Positions 1 through 8,936 of a stretch of 64,000 bases of DNA are shown piece by piece. The stretch's first letter is position 1. Every line of letters begins with the position of its first letter. Below the pieces are notes generated by a model that worked only from the letters and a program-made list of their open reading frames with translations, was not told the origin of the DNA and did not search any database. The DNA is from Streptomyces sp. AC550_RSS872 (GTDB lineage: Bacteria > Actinomycetota > Actinomycetes > Streptomycetales > Streptomycetaceae). The stretch is taken from the NCBI RefSeq assembly GCF_019049285.1, contig NZ_JAGMUL010000028.1, forward strand, positions 163,664-227,663. The letters run 5' to 3'. The translations under genes and the position numbers were made by a program.

Positions 1-1
1 C

Positions 2-1009
2 ATCCTCGCCGCGGGCGGCGCACTCGGCCTCGGTGCCGTGCTCGCGGCCTGCGGAGACGACGACGCGAAAAGCGGTGGCTCCGGCGAGGAGACGACCGCC
101 GCGAAGTCGGGCCCCTGGAGCTTCAAGGACGACCGCGGCACCACGGTGAAGCTCGACAAGGTGCCCACGAAGATCGTCGCGTTCATCGGTGTCGCGGCCG
201 CCCTGTACGACTACGGAATCGAGGTCAAGGGCGTCTTCGGCCCGACCAGGACGCAGGACGGCAAGGCCGACGTCCAGGCCGGGGACATGGACGTCAGCAA
301 GCTGACCGTCTTCGGCAACGTCTGGGACCAGTTCAACGTCGAGAAGTACGCGGCGTTCGCCCCCGAGGTCCTCCTCAGCACGACCTTCGACAGCGCCGGC
401 ACCCTCTGGTACGTCCCCGAGGCGTCCAAGGACAAGATCGCCCAGCTCGCCCCGAGCGCCGCCATCTCCGTCTACGACCGCCAGCTGACCCAGCCGCTGG
501 AGCGCATGTGGGCGCTGGCCGAGTCCCTCGGCGCGGACCTGAAGGCCGACAAGGCCGTCCAGGCGAAGAAGGGCTTCGAGGCCGCGGCCGAGCGGCTGCG
601 CAAGGCCGCGAAGGCCCGCCCCGAGATCAAGGTGATGGCCGGTTCCGCCAGCCAGGACATCTTCTACGTCTCCGGCACGAACCTCTCCATCGACCTGGAG
701 TACTTCAAGGCCCTCGGCGTGAACTTCGTGGAGCCGCCGGAGAGCGCCAAGAAGGAGGGCGGCGGCTGGTTCGAGAGCCTCAGCTGGGAGAACGTCGACA
801 AGTACCCGGCCGACATCATCATGATGGACGACCGGTCCTCGACGATTCAGCCCGCTGACATCACCGAGGCGACGTGGAAGAAGCTGCCCGCGGTGAAGGC
901 GGGGCAGGTCATCGCTCGGTCGCCGGAGCCGATTCTGTCTTACGACAAGTGCACGCCGTTGCTGACGAGCCTCGCCGAGGCCATCGAGAAGGCCAAGAAG
1001 GTCGCCTAA
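2..1009 (+). CDS. desE: Ferric-siderophore (desferrioxamine) binding lipoprotein DesE, 5'-truncated
   Basis: The frame is open to the left edge, so the true start lies upstream of the window. The visible N-terminus is a hydrophobic, glycine/alanine-rich signal ending in a lipobox (V-L-A-A-C, Cys at codon 17 of the visible frame), followed by a charged, flexible stretch. The rest has the length and character of a class III periplasmic binding protein of the iron-siderophore/B12 type. It would sit on the outer face of the membrane and hand ferrioxamine to an ABC importer not present here. DesE is assigned by its place directly before desF and desABCD, the order known in S. coelicolor. An iron box of its own would lie outside the window. 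Family call is firm; substrate is inferred from context. Confidence 0.9.
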   Translation: MLAAGGALGLGAVLAACGDDDAKSGGSGEETTAAKSGPWSFKDDRGTTVKLDKVPTKIVAFIGVAAALYDYGIEVKGVFGPTRTQDGKADVQAGDMDVSKLTVFGNVWDQFNVEKYAAFAPEVLLSTTFDSAGTLWYVPEASKDKIAQLAPSAAISVYDRQLTQPLERMWALAESLGADLKADKAVQAKKGFEAAAERLRKAAKARPEIKVMAGSASQDIFYVSGTNLSIDLEYFKALGVNFVEPPESAKKEGGGWFESLSWENVDKYPADIIMMDDRSSTIQPADITEATWKKLPAVKAGQVIARSPEPILSYDKCTPLLTSLAEAIEKAKKVA

Positions 1010-1058
1010 GTAGGTGCCACTTGAGGTTGTGGGGCGACTGCGGGTCCGTTTCGGCGGG

Positions 1059-1106
1059 CGCGCCCACGCGGCGGAGCCGCATATCGATACAGCCCCGCGC
1101 CCCTGA
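1059..1106. repeat. REP-like intergenic element, copy 1 (inverted copy at 7214-7260)
   Basis: A GC-rich 48-bp element lies between desE and desF. Its reverse complement recurs with a few differences at 7214-7260, just past desD, so the pair brackets desF-desABCD. It belongs to the common Streptomyces intergenic repeat type ending in a CGCGCCCCTGA-like motif. Confidence 0.7.
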
Positions 1107-1143
1107 GTAGGCATACCTGACGTCGATTCAGGAGTTGCCCCCT

Positions 1144-1965
1144 ATGACCACCGCCGTCGCCGCCCCGTTCCGTTTCTTCTCCCTGCACGTCGTGCGGACT
1201 CGGCGGCTCGGGCCGTCCATGGTCCGGGTCACCTTCGGCGGGGACGATCTGGCGTACTTCTACTCCGAGGGGCGTGACCAGTCCCTCTCGCTGTTCCTGC
1301 CGCACCCCCATCAGACGGAGCCGCAGGTTCCCCTGGAGCTCGGTGACGGGTGGTGGCAGGGGTGGCGGGAACTGCCGGACGACGTGCGGGCCGTGATGCG
1401 GTCATACACGTTGCGTGCGTTGCGGCGGAACCCCGATGAGATCGACATCGACTTCGTGCTGCACACCCCGGCCGGGCCCGCCTCCGACTGGGCCTCGCGC
1501 GCCTGCGCCGGTGATCGGGTCCTGCTCCTCGGGCCGGCCGTCGCCGACAACCGGGCGATACGGTTCCGGGCGCCCGAGGACACCGACCTGGTGGTGATCT
1601 GGGGCGACGAGACGGCCGTACCCGCTGTCTCCGCGATCCTCGAGTCCCTGCCCGCCGGTATGCGGGGCCGGGTGTGGCTGGAGGTACGGGACGCCAGGGA
1701 CATCCAGGACCTGGTGACCGGGGCCGACGCCGAGATCACCTGGCTCGTACAGGGAGACGGACAGGAAGACGGGCTCGGTGCGGTCCGGGCCGCCCAACTA
1801 CCCGCCGCCGAGCACCCGTACGTCTGGATCGCGGGCGAGTCCGGCCGTGTGAAGGCACTGCGCCGGCACTTCGTCGGTGAACGCGGGGTCGACCGGCGCC
1901 GGGTGACGTTCGTCGGTTACTGGCGGCACGGGATGACCGAAGAACAGCTGCGCGCCGCCGAGTAG
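1144..1965 (+). CDS. desF: Siderophore-interacting FAD-dependent ferric reductase DesF
   Basis: A 273-aa protein of the siderophore-interacting protein (ViuB/YqjH-type) family, which binds FAD and uses NAD(P)H to reduce ferric siderophores in the cytoplasm and release iron. The N-terminal half is the flavin-binding barrel (R-x-Y-T-x-R-like stretch near residue 90). The C-terminal half is the nucleotide-binding lobe with the W-G-D-E-T-A-x-P motif that typifies the family, ending in a tryptophan/glycine-rich tail. The ATG at 1144 is chosen over a TTG at 1135 because GGAG at 1131-1134 is well spaced for it. It follows desE on the same strand after 134 bp, and precedes the iron box and desA, matching S. 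coelicolor. Confidence 0.9.
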   Translation: MTTAVAAPFRFFSLHVVRTRRLGPSMVRVTFGGDDLAYFYSEGRDQSLSLFLPHPHQTEPQVPLELGDGWWQGWRELPDDVRAVMRSYTLRALRRNPDEIDIDFVLHTPAGPASDWASRACAGDRVLLLGPAVADNRAIRFRAPEDTDLVVIWGDETAVPAVSAILESLPAGMRGRVWLEVRDARDIQDLVTGADAEITWLVQGDGQEDGLGAVRAAQLPAAEHPYVWIAGESGRVKALRRHFVGERGVDRRRVTFVGYWRHGMTEEQLRAAE

Positions 1966-2024
1966 TTACTGCCGAGACCGGAGTGATCACGGTCACGGTC
2001 GAGGCTGCCCTCATCCCGAGTTAC

Positions 2025-2043
2025 TTAGGTTAGGCTAACCTAA
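2025..2043. promoter_or_regulatory. Iron box (DmdR1/IdeR operator) of the desABCD promoter
   Basis: The 19-bp sequence TTAGGTTAGGCTAACCTAA is a near-perfect palindrome and matches the iron box bound by Fe(II)-DmdR1 in Streptomyces. It lies 66 bp before the desA start, where bound repressor would block desferrioxamine synthesis when iron is sufficient. Seen directly; regulator identity is from known biology. Confidence 0.95.
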
Positions 2044-2109
2044 GTTGCACTGCGGAGCCGCATCCCGCACCCGCACTTTCACGGCCCGTCCCCACCGGAG
2101 GACCTCCCC

Positions 2110-3552
2110 ATGCGCTCGCACCTGCTCAATGACACGACCGCGGAGCAGTACCGCCGCTCCGTGACCGAAGGAATCGAGCGGGTGGCCGCCAAACTCGCCG
2201 CCACCGACCGTCCGTTCACCGGCGTCACGGTCGACGCCCTGGCCCCCACCATCGACGCGATCGACCTCGACAAGCCGCTGCTGGACACCGCCGCGGTCCT
2301 GGACGAGCTGGAGGGCGTCTACCTCCGGGACGCGATCTACTTCCACCACCCCCGCTATCTCGCCCACCTCAACTGCCCGGTCGTCATCCCGGCCGTCCTC
2401 GGCGAGGCGATCCTCTCCGCCGTCAACTCCTCCCTGGACACCTGGGACCAGTCGGCCGGCGGCACCCTCATCGAGCGCAAGCTCATCGACTGGACGACGG
2501 CGCGCATCGGGCTCGGCGAGAACGCCGACGGTGTCTTCACCTCGGGCGGCACACAGTCCAACCTCCAGGCCCTGCTGCTCGCCCGCGAGGAGGCCAAGAC
2601 CGACTCGTTCGCGAAACTGCGCATCTTCGCCTCCGAGGTCAGCCACTTCAGCGTGAAGAAGTCCGCGAAGCTGCTGGGCCTCGGTCAGGACTCCGTGGTC
2701 TCCGTCCCCGTCGACCACGACAAGCGGATGCAGACCGTCGCCCTCGCCCGTGAACTGGAGCGCTGCCGCCGCGACGGTCTCGTCCCCATGGCGGTCGTCG
2801 CCACCGCCGGCACCACGGACTTCGGCTCCATCGACCCGCTGCCCGAGATCGCCGAGCTGTGCGAGCAGTACGGCACCTGGATGCACGTCGACGCCGCCTA
2901 CGGCTGCGGACTGCTCGCCTCCGTGAAGTACCGGGGCCGTATCGACGGCATCGAGCGCGCGGACTCGGTCACCGTCGACTACCACAAGTCCTTCTTCCAG
3001 CCGGTGAGTTCGTCCGCCGTGCTGGTCCGCGACGCCTCGACCCTGCGCCACGCGACGTACCACGCCGAGTACCTCAACCCGAAGCGCATGGTCAGCGAGC
3101 GCATCCCCAACCAGGTCGACAAGTCCCTCCAGACCACCCGACGGTTCGACGCCCTCAAGCTGTGGATGACCCTGCGTGTGATGGGCGCCGACGGCATCGG
3201 GCAGCTCTTCGACGAGGTCTGCGACCTGGCGGTGGAGGGCTGGCGGCTGCTGGCCGCCGACCCGCGCTACGACGTCGTGGTCGAGCCGAACCTGTCCACC
3301 CTGGTCTTCCGCTACATACCGGCGGCCGTCACCGACCCGGCCGAGATCGACCGCGCCAACCTGTACGCCCGCAAGGCCCTGTTCGCCTCCGGCGACGCGG
3401 TGGTCGCGGGCACCAAGGTCCAGGGCCGCCACTACCTGAAGTTCACCCTGCTCAACCCCGAGACGACGACCGAAGACATCGCCGCCGTCCTCGACCTGAT
3501 CGCCGGCCACGCCGAGCAGTACCTGGGAGAGTCCCTTGACCGCGCGTCCTGA
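2110..3552 (+). CDS. desA: Lysine decarboxylase DesA (PLP-dependent, desferrioxamine pathway)
   Basis: A 480-aa group II PLP-dependent decarboxylase that converts L-lysine to cadaverine, the first committed step to desferrioxamine. The PLP-binding lysine is Lys293 in the motif D-Y-H-K-S-F. Upstream are the cofactor-contacting motif with H-x-D-A-A-Y-G (about residue 258) and the S-G-G-T-x-S-N motif (about residue 142). Length is normal for the family. The ATG is preceded by a strong GGAGG. It is the first gene of the operon, under the iron box at 2025-2043. The next gene starts inside its last codons, indicating translational coupling. Confidence 0.97.
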   Translation: MRSHLLNDTTAEQYRRSVTEGIERVAAKLAATDRPFTGVTVDALAPTIDAIDLDKPLLDTAAVLDELEGVYLRDAIYFHHPRYLAHLNCPVVIPAVLGEAILSAVNSSLDTWDQSAGGTLIERKLIDWTTARIGLGENADGVFTSGGTQSNLQALLLAREEAKTDSFAKLRIFASEVSHFSVKKSAKLLGLGQDSVVSVPVDHDKRMQTVALARELERCRRDGLVPMAVVATAGTTDFGSIDPLPEIAELCEQYGTWMHVDAAYGCGLLASVKYRGRIDGIERADSVTVDYHKSFFQPVSSSAVLVRDASTLRHATYHAEYLNPKRMVSERIPNQVDKSLQTTRRFDALKLWMTLRVMGADGIGQLFDEVCDLAVEGWRLLAADPRYDVVVEPNLSTLVFRYIPAAVTDPAEIDRANLYARKALFASGDAVVAGTKVQGRHYLKFTLLNPETTTEDIAAVLDLIAGHAEQYLGESLDRAS

Positions 3553-4819
3553 AAACCCGACCAGAACCCATGATTTCGTGGGGATCGGGCTCGGCCCGTT
3601 CAACCTCGGCCTCGCCTGTCTGACCGAGCCGATCGACGAGCTCGACGGCGTCTTCCTGGAGTCCAAGCCGGACTTCGAGTGGCACGCGGGCATGTTCCTG
3701 GACGGTGCGCATCTTCAAACCCCGTTCATGTCGGACCTGGTCACCCTCGCCGACCCGACCTCGCCGTACTCCTTCCTGAACTACCTGAAGGAGAAGGGCC
3801 GGCTGTACTCGTTCTACATCCGCGAGAACTTCTACCCGCTGCGGGTCGAGTACGACGACTACTGCCGCTGGGCCGCGAACAGACTGAGCAGCGTCCGCTT
3901 CAGCACGACGGTCACCGAGGTGACGTACGACGAAGGGGACGGGCTGTACGTCGTGCGGACGGCCGCCGGTGACACCTACCGCGCCCGTCACCTCGTCCTC
4001 GGCACCGGCACCCCGCCCTACATACCCGAGGCCTGCCAGGGCCTGGGCGGCGACTTCCTCCACAACTCCCGTTATCTCCAGAACAAGGCGGAGCTCCAGA
4101 AGAAGGAGTCGATCACGCTGGTCGGCTCGGGCCAGTCGGCCGCGGAGATCTACTACGACCTGCTCAGCGAGATCGACGTCCACGGCTACCGGCTGAACTG
4201 GGTCACCCGCTCCCCGCGCTTCTTCCCGCTGGAGTACACCAAGCTCACCCTGGAGATGACGTCCCCGGAGTACGTCGACTACTTCCGCGAGCTGCCGGAG
4301 GCTACCCGCTACCGCCTCACCGCCGAGCAGAAGGGCCTGTTCAAGGGCATCGACGGCGACCTGATCAACGAGATCTTCGACCTGCTCTACCAGAAGAACC
4401 TCGGCGGCCCCGTGCCCACGCGTCTGCTCACCAACTCCTCGCTGAACAGCGCGCGGTACGAGAACGGCACGTACACCCTCTCCTTCCGCCAGGAGGAGCA
4501 GCAGAAGGAGTTCGAGCTGGACTCGCAGGGCCTGGTCCTGGCGACCGGCTACAAGTACGCCGAGCCGGAGTTCCTGAAGCCCGTGCGCGACCGCCTGGTG
4601 TACGACTCCCAGGGCAACTACGACGTCGCCCGCAACTACGCCATCGACGTCACCGGCCGCGGGGTCTTCCTCCAGAACGCCGGTGTCCACACTCACAGCA
4701 TCACCAGCCCCGACCTGGGCATGGGCCCCTACCGGAACGCGTACATCATCCGCGAGCTGCTCGGCACCGAGTACTACCCGGTCGAGAAGACGATCGCGTT
4801 CCAGGAGTTCGCCGTATGA
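3536..4819 (+). CDS. desB: Cadaverine N-hydroxylase DesB (FAD/NADPH monooxygenase)
   Basis: A 427-aa flavoprotein N-monooxygenase of the IucD/PvdA/lysine N6-hydroxylase family. It hydroxylates one amine of cadaverine to give N-hydroxycadaverine. Visible are the FAD motif G-I-G-L-G-P-F-N-L near residue 17, the NADPH-binding V-G-S-G-Q-S-A-A-E near residue 200, and the C-terminal A-T-G-Y motif. The TTG start at 3536 overlaps the end of desA by 17 bp. It is chosen because a purine-rich GGGAGAG lies just before it and because the FAD motif begins only 12 residues into the protein. The stop overlaps desC as ATGA. Confidence 0.96.
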   Translation: MTARPENPTRTHDFVGIGLGPFNLGLACLTEPIDELDGVFLESKPDFEWHAGMFLDGAHLQTPFMSDLVTLADPTSPYSFLNYLKEKGRLYSFYIRENFYPLRVEYDDYCRWAANRLSSVRFSTTVTEVTYDEGDGLYVVRTAAGDTYRARHLVLGTGTPPYIPEACQGLGGDFLHNSRYLQNKAELQKKESITLVGSGQSAAEIYYDLLSEIDVHGYRLNWVTRSPRFFPLEYTKLTLEMTSPEYVDYFRELPEATRYRLTAEQKGLFKGIDGDLINEIFDLLYQKNLGGPVPTRLLTNSSLNSARYENGTYTLSFRQEEQQKEFELDSQGLVLATGYKYAEPEFLKPVRDRLVYDSQGNYDVARNYAIDVTGRGVFLQNAGVHTHSITSPDLGMGPYRNAYIIRELLGTEYYPVEKTIAFQEFAV

Positions 4820-5364
4820 GCACCACCGACACCGGCACCTTCGCCTTCCGCCCGCTCGACCCCCTGAAGGACGCCGAGCTGCTGCACACCTGGGTCACCC
4901 ACCCCAAGGCCGCCTTCTGGATGATGCAGGGCGCGAGCCTGGTGGACGTCGAGCGCGCGTACATGGAGATCGCGGCCGACGAACACCACCACGCGCTGCT
5001 GGGCCTCCAGGACGGCCTGCCCGCCTTCCTGATGGAGAAGTACGACCCCGCCCACCGCGAACTGGTCGGCCTGTACGAGCCGCAGCCGGGCGACATCGGC
5101 ATGCACTTCCTGACGCCGCCCACCGACCGGCCCGTGCGCGGCTTCACCCGGTCCGTCATCACCGCCGTGATGGCGCACCTCTTCGAGGACCCGGAGGTGC
5201 GGCGCGTAGTCGTCGAGCCGGACGTGTCGAACAAGGCCGTGCACGCCCTGAACGAAGCCGTCGGTTTCGTGCCCGAGCGCGAGATCCAGAAGCCGGAGAA
5301 GAAGGCGCTGCTGAGCTTCTGCACCCGTGAGCAGTTCGAGGCCGCCCGAGGAGTAGCCGTATGA
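4816..5364 (+). CDS. desC: N-hydroxycadaverine acyltransferase DesC (GNAT fold)
   Basis: A 182-aa GNAT acyltransferase of the IucB/AlcB/MbtK type that acylates N-hydroxycadaverine with succinyl-CoA or acetyl-CoA to give the hydroxamate units joined by DesD. Family features include the early R-P-L-D-x-x-x-D segment, H-x-W motif (L-H-T-W, about residue 25), and the C-terminal G-F-V-P-E-R motif. The start ATG overlaps the desB stop by 4 bp, and its own stop overlaps the desD ATG by 4 bp, so all four biosynthetic genes are translationally coupled. Confidence 0.95.
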   Translation: MSTTDTGTFAFRPLDPLKDAELLHTWVTHPKAAFWMMQGASLVDVERAYMEIAADEHHHALLGLQDGLPAFLMEKYDPAHRELVGLYEPQPGDIGMHFLTPPTDRPVRGFTRSVITAVMAHLFEDPEVRRVVVEPDVSNKAVHALNEAVGFVPEREIQKPEKKALLSFCTREQFEAARGVAV

Positions 5365-7133
5365 CCCTGTCCGACGCCGTAGCGCATCTGTCCCCCCACC
5401 GCTGGGCGCGGGCCAACCGCCTCCTGATCCGCAAGGCCCTCGCCGAGTTCGCCCACGAGCGCCTCATCACGCCCGAGGCCGCCGGCGACGGCACCTACGT
5501 CGTCCGCAGCGACGACGGCCTGACCCGCTACACCTTCACCGCCGTGCTCCGCGCCCTCGACCACTGGCAGGTCGACGCCGACTCGATCACCCGCCACCGC
5601 GACGGCGCCGAACGCCCGCTCGCCGCCCTGGACTTCTTCATCGAGCTCCAGAAGTCCCTGGGTCTGAGCGACGAGGTGCTGCCGGTCTACCTGGAGGAGA
5701 TCTCCTCCACCCTCTCCGGCACCTGCTACAAGCTCACCAAGCCGGAGATCCCGGTCGCCGAGCTCGTCACAAGCGGCTTCCAGGCCGTCGAGACGGGCAT
5801 GACCGAGGGCCACCCCTGCTTCGTCGCCAACAACGGCCGGCTGGGCTTCGGCATCCACGAGTACCTGTCGTACGCCCCCGAGACGGCGAGCCCGGTCCGG
5901 CTGGTGTGGCTGGCGGCGCACAGGTCACGCGCGGCGTTCACGGCGGGTGTCGGCATCGAGTACGAGGCCTTCCTGCGGGACGAGCTGGGCGATGTGACGC
6001 TGAACCGTTTCCGCGACACACTCTCCGGGCAGGGCCTCGACCCTGCCGACTACCTCCTCATCCCGGTCCACCCCTGGCAGTGGTGGAACAAGCTCACCGT
6101 CACCTTCGCCGCCGAGGTCGCCCAGCAGCACCTGGTCTGCCTGGGCGAGGGCGACGACGAGTACCTGGCCCAGCAGTCCATCCGGACCTTCTTCAACACC
6201 TCCAGCCCCGAGAAGCACTACGTGAAGACGGCGCTGTCCGTCATCAACATGGGCTTCATGCGCGGTCTCTCGGCGGCGTACATGGAGGCGACCCCGGCCA
6301 TCAACGACTGGCTGGCCCAGCTGATCGCCGGCGACCCGGTCCTGCGCGACACCGGCCTGTCGATCATCCGCGAACGCGCCGCCGTCGGCTACCGGCACCT
6401 GGAGTACGAGGCCGCGACGGACCGCTACTCGCCGTACCGCAAGATGCTGGCCGCGCTCTGGCGCGAAAGCCCGGTGTCGTCCCTCAGGGACGGCGAGTCG
6501 CTCGCCACCATGGCCTCCCTGGTCCACGTCGACCACGAGGGCGCGTCCTTCGCGGGCGCGCTGATCGAGCAGTCGGGCCTGACCCCGACGGAGTGGCTGC
6601 GCCGCTACCTGAAGGCCTACTTCACCCCGCTCCTGCACAGCTTCTACGCCTACGACCTGGTGTTCATGCCGCACGGCGAGAACGTCATCCTCGTCCTCAA
6701 GGACGGCGTCGTCGAGCGCGCGATCTACAAGGACATCGCGGAGGAGATCGCCGTCATGGACCCGGACGCGGTGCTGCCGCCGACGGTCGAGCGGCTGCGC
6801 GTGGAGGTTCCCGAGGACAAGAAGCTCCTGTCCATCTTCACCGACGTCTTCGACTGCTTCTTCCGCTTCCTCGCCGCGAACCTCGCCGCCGAGGGAATCC
6901 TGGCGGAGGACGACTTCTGGCGCACGGTCGCCGAGGTAACCCGGGACTACCAGCACTCGGTGCCCGAACTCGCCGACAAGTTCAAGCAGTACGACATGTT
7001 CGCCCCCGAGTTCGCCCTGTCCTGCCTCAACCGCCTCCAGCTGCGCGACAACAAGCAGATGGTCGACCTGGCGGACCCGGCGGGCGCCCTCCAGCTGGTG
7101 GGCAACCTGAGGAACCCCATCGCGGGGCTGTAA
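5361..7133 (+). CDS. desD: Desferrioxamine synthetase DesD (NIS synthetase, IucA/IucC family)
   Basis: A 590-aa NRPS-independent siderophore synthetase. It activates the carboxylate of N-hydroxy-N-succinyl-cadaverine as an adenylate, oligomerises the units and macrocyclises them to desferrioxamine E or related products. The IucA/IucC core is visible: H-P-W-Q-W near residue 230, the S-S-P-E-K-H-Y-V-K-T segment near 290 that contributes to the ATP site, and a H-G-E-N motif near 440, followed by the FhuF-like C-terminal region. Length is normal. Last gene of the operon; a strong hairpin follows at 7148-7182. Confidence 0.96.
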   Translation: MTLSDAVAHLSPHRWARANRLLIRKALAEFAHERLITPEAAGDGTYVVRSDDGLTRYTFTAVLRALDHWQVDADSITRHRDGAERPLAALDFFIELQKSLGLSDEVLPVYLEEISSTLSGTCYKLTKPEIPVAELVTSGFQAVETGMTEGHPCFVANNGRLGFGIHEYLSYAPETASPVRLVWLAAHRSRAAFTAGVGIEYEAFLRDELGDVTLNRFRDTLSGQGLDPADYLLIPVHPWQWWNKLTVTFAAEVAQQHLVCLGEGDDEYLAQQSIRTFFNTSSPEKHYVKTALSVINMGFMRGLSAAYMEATPAINDWLAQLIAGDPVLRDTGLSIIRERAAVGYRHLEYEAATDRYSPYRKMLAALWRESPVSSLRDGESLATMASLVHVDHEGASFAGALIEQSGLTPTEWLRRYLKAYFTPLLHSFYAYDLVFMPHGENVILVLKDGVVERAIYKDIAEEIAVMDPDAVLPPTVERLRVEVPEDKKLLSIFTDVFDCFFRFLAANLAAEGILAEDDFWRTVAEVTRDYQHSVPELADKFKQYDMFAPEFALSCLNRLQLRDNKQMVDLADPAGALQLVGNLRNPIAGL

Positions 7134-7147
7134 GCCCTCCAGACAGG

Positions 7148-7182
7148 CGTGCACCCCGGAGTACGGTCCTCCGGGGTGCACG
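7148..7182. terminator. Bidirectional terminator between desD and the hexosaminidase gene
   Basis: A 13-bp perfect stem (7148-7160 with 7170-7182) and 9-nt loop sits 14 bp past the desD stop and is followed by a T-rich TCTATAT stretch. It separates two convergent genes. Confidence 0.8.
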
Positions 7183-7213
7183 TCTATATGTCCAGGGCGG
7201 GCGCGCCGGGTTT

Positions 7214-7260
7214 TCAGGGGCGCGGGCTGTATCAATGTGCGGCTCCGCCGCGTGGGCGCG
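7214..7260. repeat. REP-like intergenic element, copy 2 (inverted relative to 1059-1106)
   Basis: Reverse-complement copy of the element at 1059-1106 with a few substitutions and one base fewer. It lies between the desD terminator and the 3' end of the hexosaminidase gene. Confidence 0.7.
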
Positions 7261-7287
7261 ACCAGCCCCCACCGGCGGTCAGCCGAA

Positions 7288-8856
7288 CTACCACGGAACC
7301 TGAGGCGACCGGTAGAAGTTGATCCCCATCGCTTCCCACCGCGGACCCTGCGCAGCCAGCCGAAGCTTGTACCCATCCCAGTCGTGCGTGTCAGCCGGCG
7401 ACCACCCCAGCTCAGCCACCCCGGCCAGCCTCGGAAACGCCATGTACTCGATGTCGTCCGATTTCGTGAGCGTCTCCGTCCACATCGGCGCCTCAACCCC
7501 CCGGATCGCCGACACGGGCACACCCGGCAGATAGCTCCCCGGATCCCAGTCGTAAGACCGCTTCACCTCGACCAGCCCGGCCCAGTCCAGCCCCAACGGC
7601 GTATCAGCGGTGTATTTCATGTCGAGATAGATCCGGTCAGCCGGAGACAGAACAACCCCGGTCCCGTTCCGCGCGGCAGCCGCGACCTGCGCCTTCTCCT
7701 CGGCACTCGTACCGTCCAGCCCCCAGTACTGCGCCAGCGCCCCCCGCGAGGGGCTCGCCCCGGTCAGCTGATGCCACCCCACCACCGTCTTCCCGTACTT
7801 GGCGACAACCGGCTGTACCCGTTCCATGAACCGCACATAGTCCTCATGACTGGTCGAGTGCGCCTCGTCACCCCCGATGTGCAGATACCGGCCCGGCGTG
7901 AGCGCGGCGAGCTCCCGGATCACGTCGTCCACGAAGTCGTACGTGATGTCCTTGCCGACGCACAGCGAGCTGAAGCCGACCTCGGTGCCGGTGTACAGCG
8001 GCGGAGCCACCCCGTCGCAGTTCAGTTCGGCGTACGAGGCGAGCGCGGCGTTCGTATGGCCCGGCATGTCGATCTCGGGGACGACCTCCAGATGGCGGGA
8101 GGCGGCGTACCGGACGATCTCCTTGTAGTCGGCCTTGGTGTAGAAGCCACCGGGGCCGCCGCCCACCTGCGTGGAGCCACCGTACGAAGCCAGGCGCGGC
8201 CAGGAGTCGACGGCGATGCGCCAGCCCTGGTCGTCGCTGAGGTGCAGATGCAGCTTGTTGATCTTGTACAGGGCGAGCTGGTCGATGTAGCGCTTGACCT
8301 GGTCGACGGTGAAGAAGTGCCGGGAGACGTCCAGCATCGCGCCGCGCCAGCCGTAGCGCGGGGTGTCCCGGATCGTGCCGCCCGCGACCAGCCAGGGGCC
8401 GGGCTGGACGGAGTCCTTCTCGACGGCCGCCGGGAGCAGCTGGCGCAGGGTCTGCACACCGTGGAAGAGGCCGGCGGGCGCCGTGGCGGTGATGGTGATG
8501 CCGCCCCGGCCGCTGTCGAGGCGGTAGCCCTCGGGGCCGAACGCGCCCTTGACCAGGCGCAGTCGGATGCCGCCACTGCCGTGGGCGGTGACCGGGAGGC
8601 GGTAGCCGGTGGAGGGGCGCAGGACGGACGCGAGGTACTCGCCGATGCGGCGGGTCTCACGGGAGTCGTCCACGCGGATGTGGGTGCCGCGGGTGAGCCC
8701 GTAGGGCGATCCGCCCGGGGCGACCGAGGCGGGTGCGGGGACCACCCGGTCGAGCGGGGTGGGCGATGCTGCCTGCGCGGGCGCGGCGCCGGTGACGGAG
8801 AGGCCCGTCGCGACCAGCAGCAGGGAACCGAGAAGGCGCAGTGTTCTGTGTCTCAC
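7288..8856 (-). CDS. Secreted beta-N-acetylhexosaminidase (GH20)
   Basis: A 522-aa GH20 enzyme that removes terminal GlcNAc from chito-oligosaccharides outside the cell. The N-terminus is a Sec signal peptide with an A-Q-A-A cleavage region at about residue 29. A GH20b-like domain precedes the TIM barrel. The catalytic Asp330-Glu331 pair lies in H-I-G-G-D-E-A, using substrate-assisted catalysis. The GTG at 8856 is chosen because GGAAGGGACG precedes it and the signal peptide starts right there; a longer in-frame start at 8928 would add a non-signal extension. A DasR-like palindrome at 8890-8905 fits GlcNAc control. Confidence 0.93.
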   Translation of the reverse strand: MRHRTLRLLGSLLLVATGLSVTGAAPAQAASPTPLDRVVPAPASVAPGGSPYGLTRGTHIRVDDSRETRRIGEYLASVLRPSTGYRLPVTAHGSGGIRLRLVKGAFGPEGYRLDSGRGGITITATAPAGLFHGVQTLRQLLPAAVEKDSVQPGPWLVAGGTIRDTPRYGWRGAMLDVSRHFFTVDQVKRYIDQLALYKINKLHLHLSDDQGWRIAVDSWPRLASYGGSTQVGGGPGGFYTKADYKEIVRYAASRHLEVVPEIDMPGHTNAALASYAELNCDGVAPPLYTGTEVGFSSLCVGKDITYDFVDDVIRELAALTPGRYLHIGGDEAHSTSHEDYVRFMERVQPVVAKYGKTVVGWHQLTGASPSRGALAQYWGLDGTSAEEKAQVAAAARNGTGVVLSPADRIYLDMKYTADTPLGLDWAGLVEVKRSYDWDPGSYLPGVPVSAIRGVEAPMWTETLTKSDDIEYMAFPRLAGVAELGWSPADTHDWDGYKLRLAAQGPRWEAMGINFYRSPQVPW

Positions 8857-8889
8857 AAAACCGTCCCTTCCATGAGCCGTTGAGCTCCA

Positions 8890-8905
8890 AGAGGTCTGGA
8901 CCACC
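8890..8905. promoter_or_regulatory. Candidate DasR-responsive element (dre) before the hexosaminidase gene
   Basis: The 16-mer AGAGGTCTGGACCACC matches the dre consensus ACTGGTCTAGACCACT at 12 of 16 positions, including nine of the ten central bases. It is 34 bp upstream of the GTG start. DasR represses chitin/GlcNAc genes in Streptomyces; binding here is inferred. Confidence 0.6.
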
Positions 8906-8936
8906 CTCTCGTGAGACTGATGAAACAATCCACCCC

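Noticed and set aside
2035..3693. Long reverse-strand open frame opposite desA (about 550 codons)
   Set aside because: Antisense shadow of desA; composition is repetitive Gly/Val/Arg/Leu and no domain is visible, while desA carries clear decarboxylase motifs.
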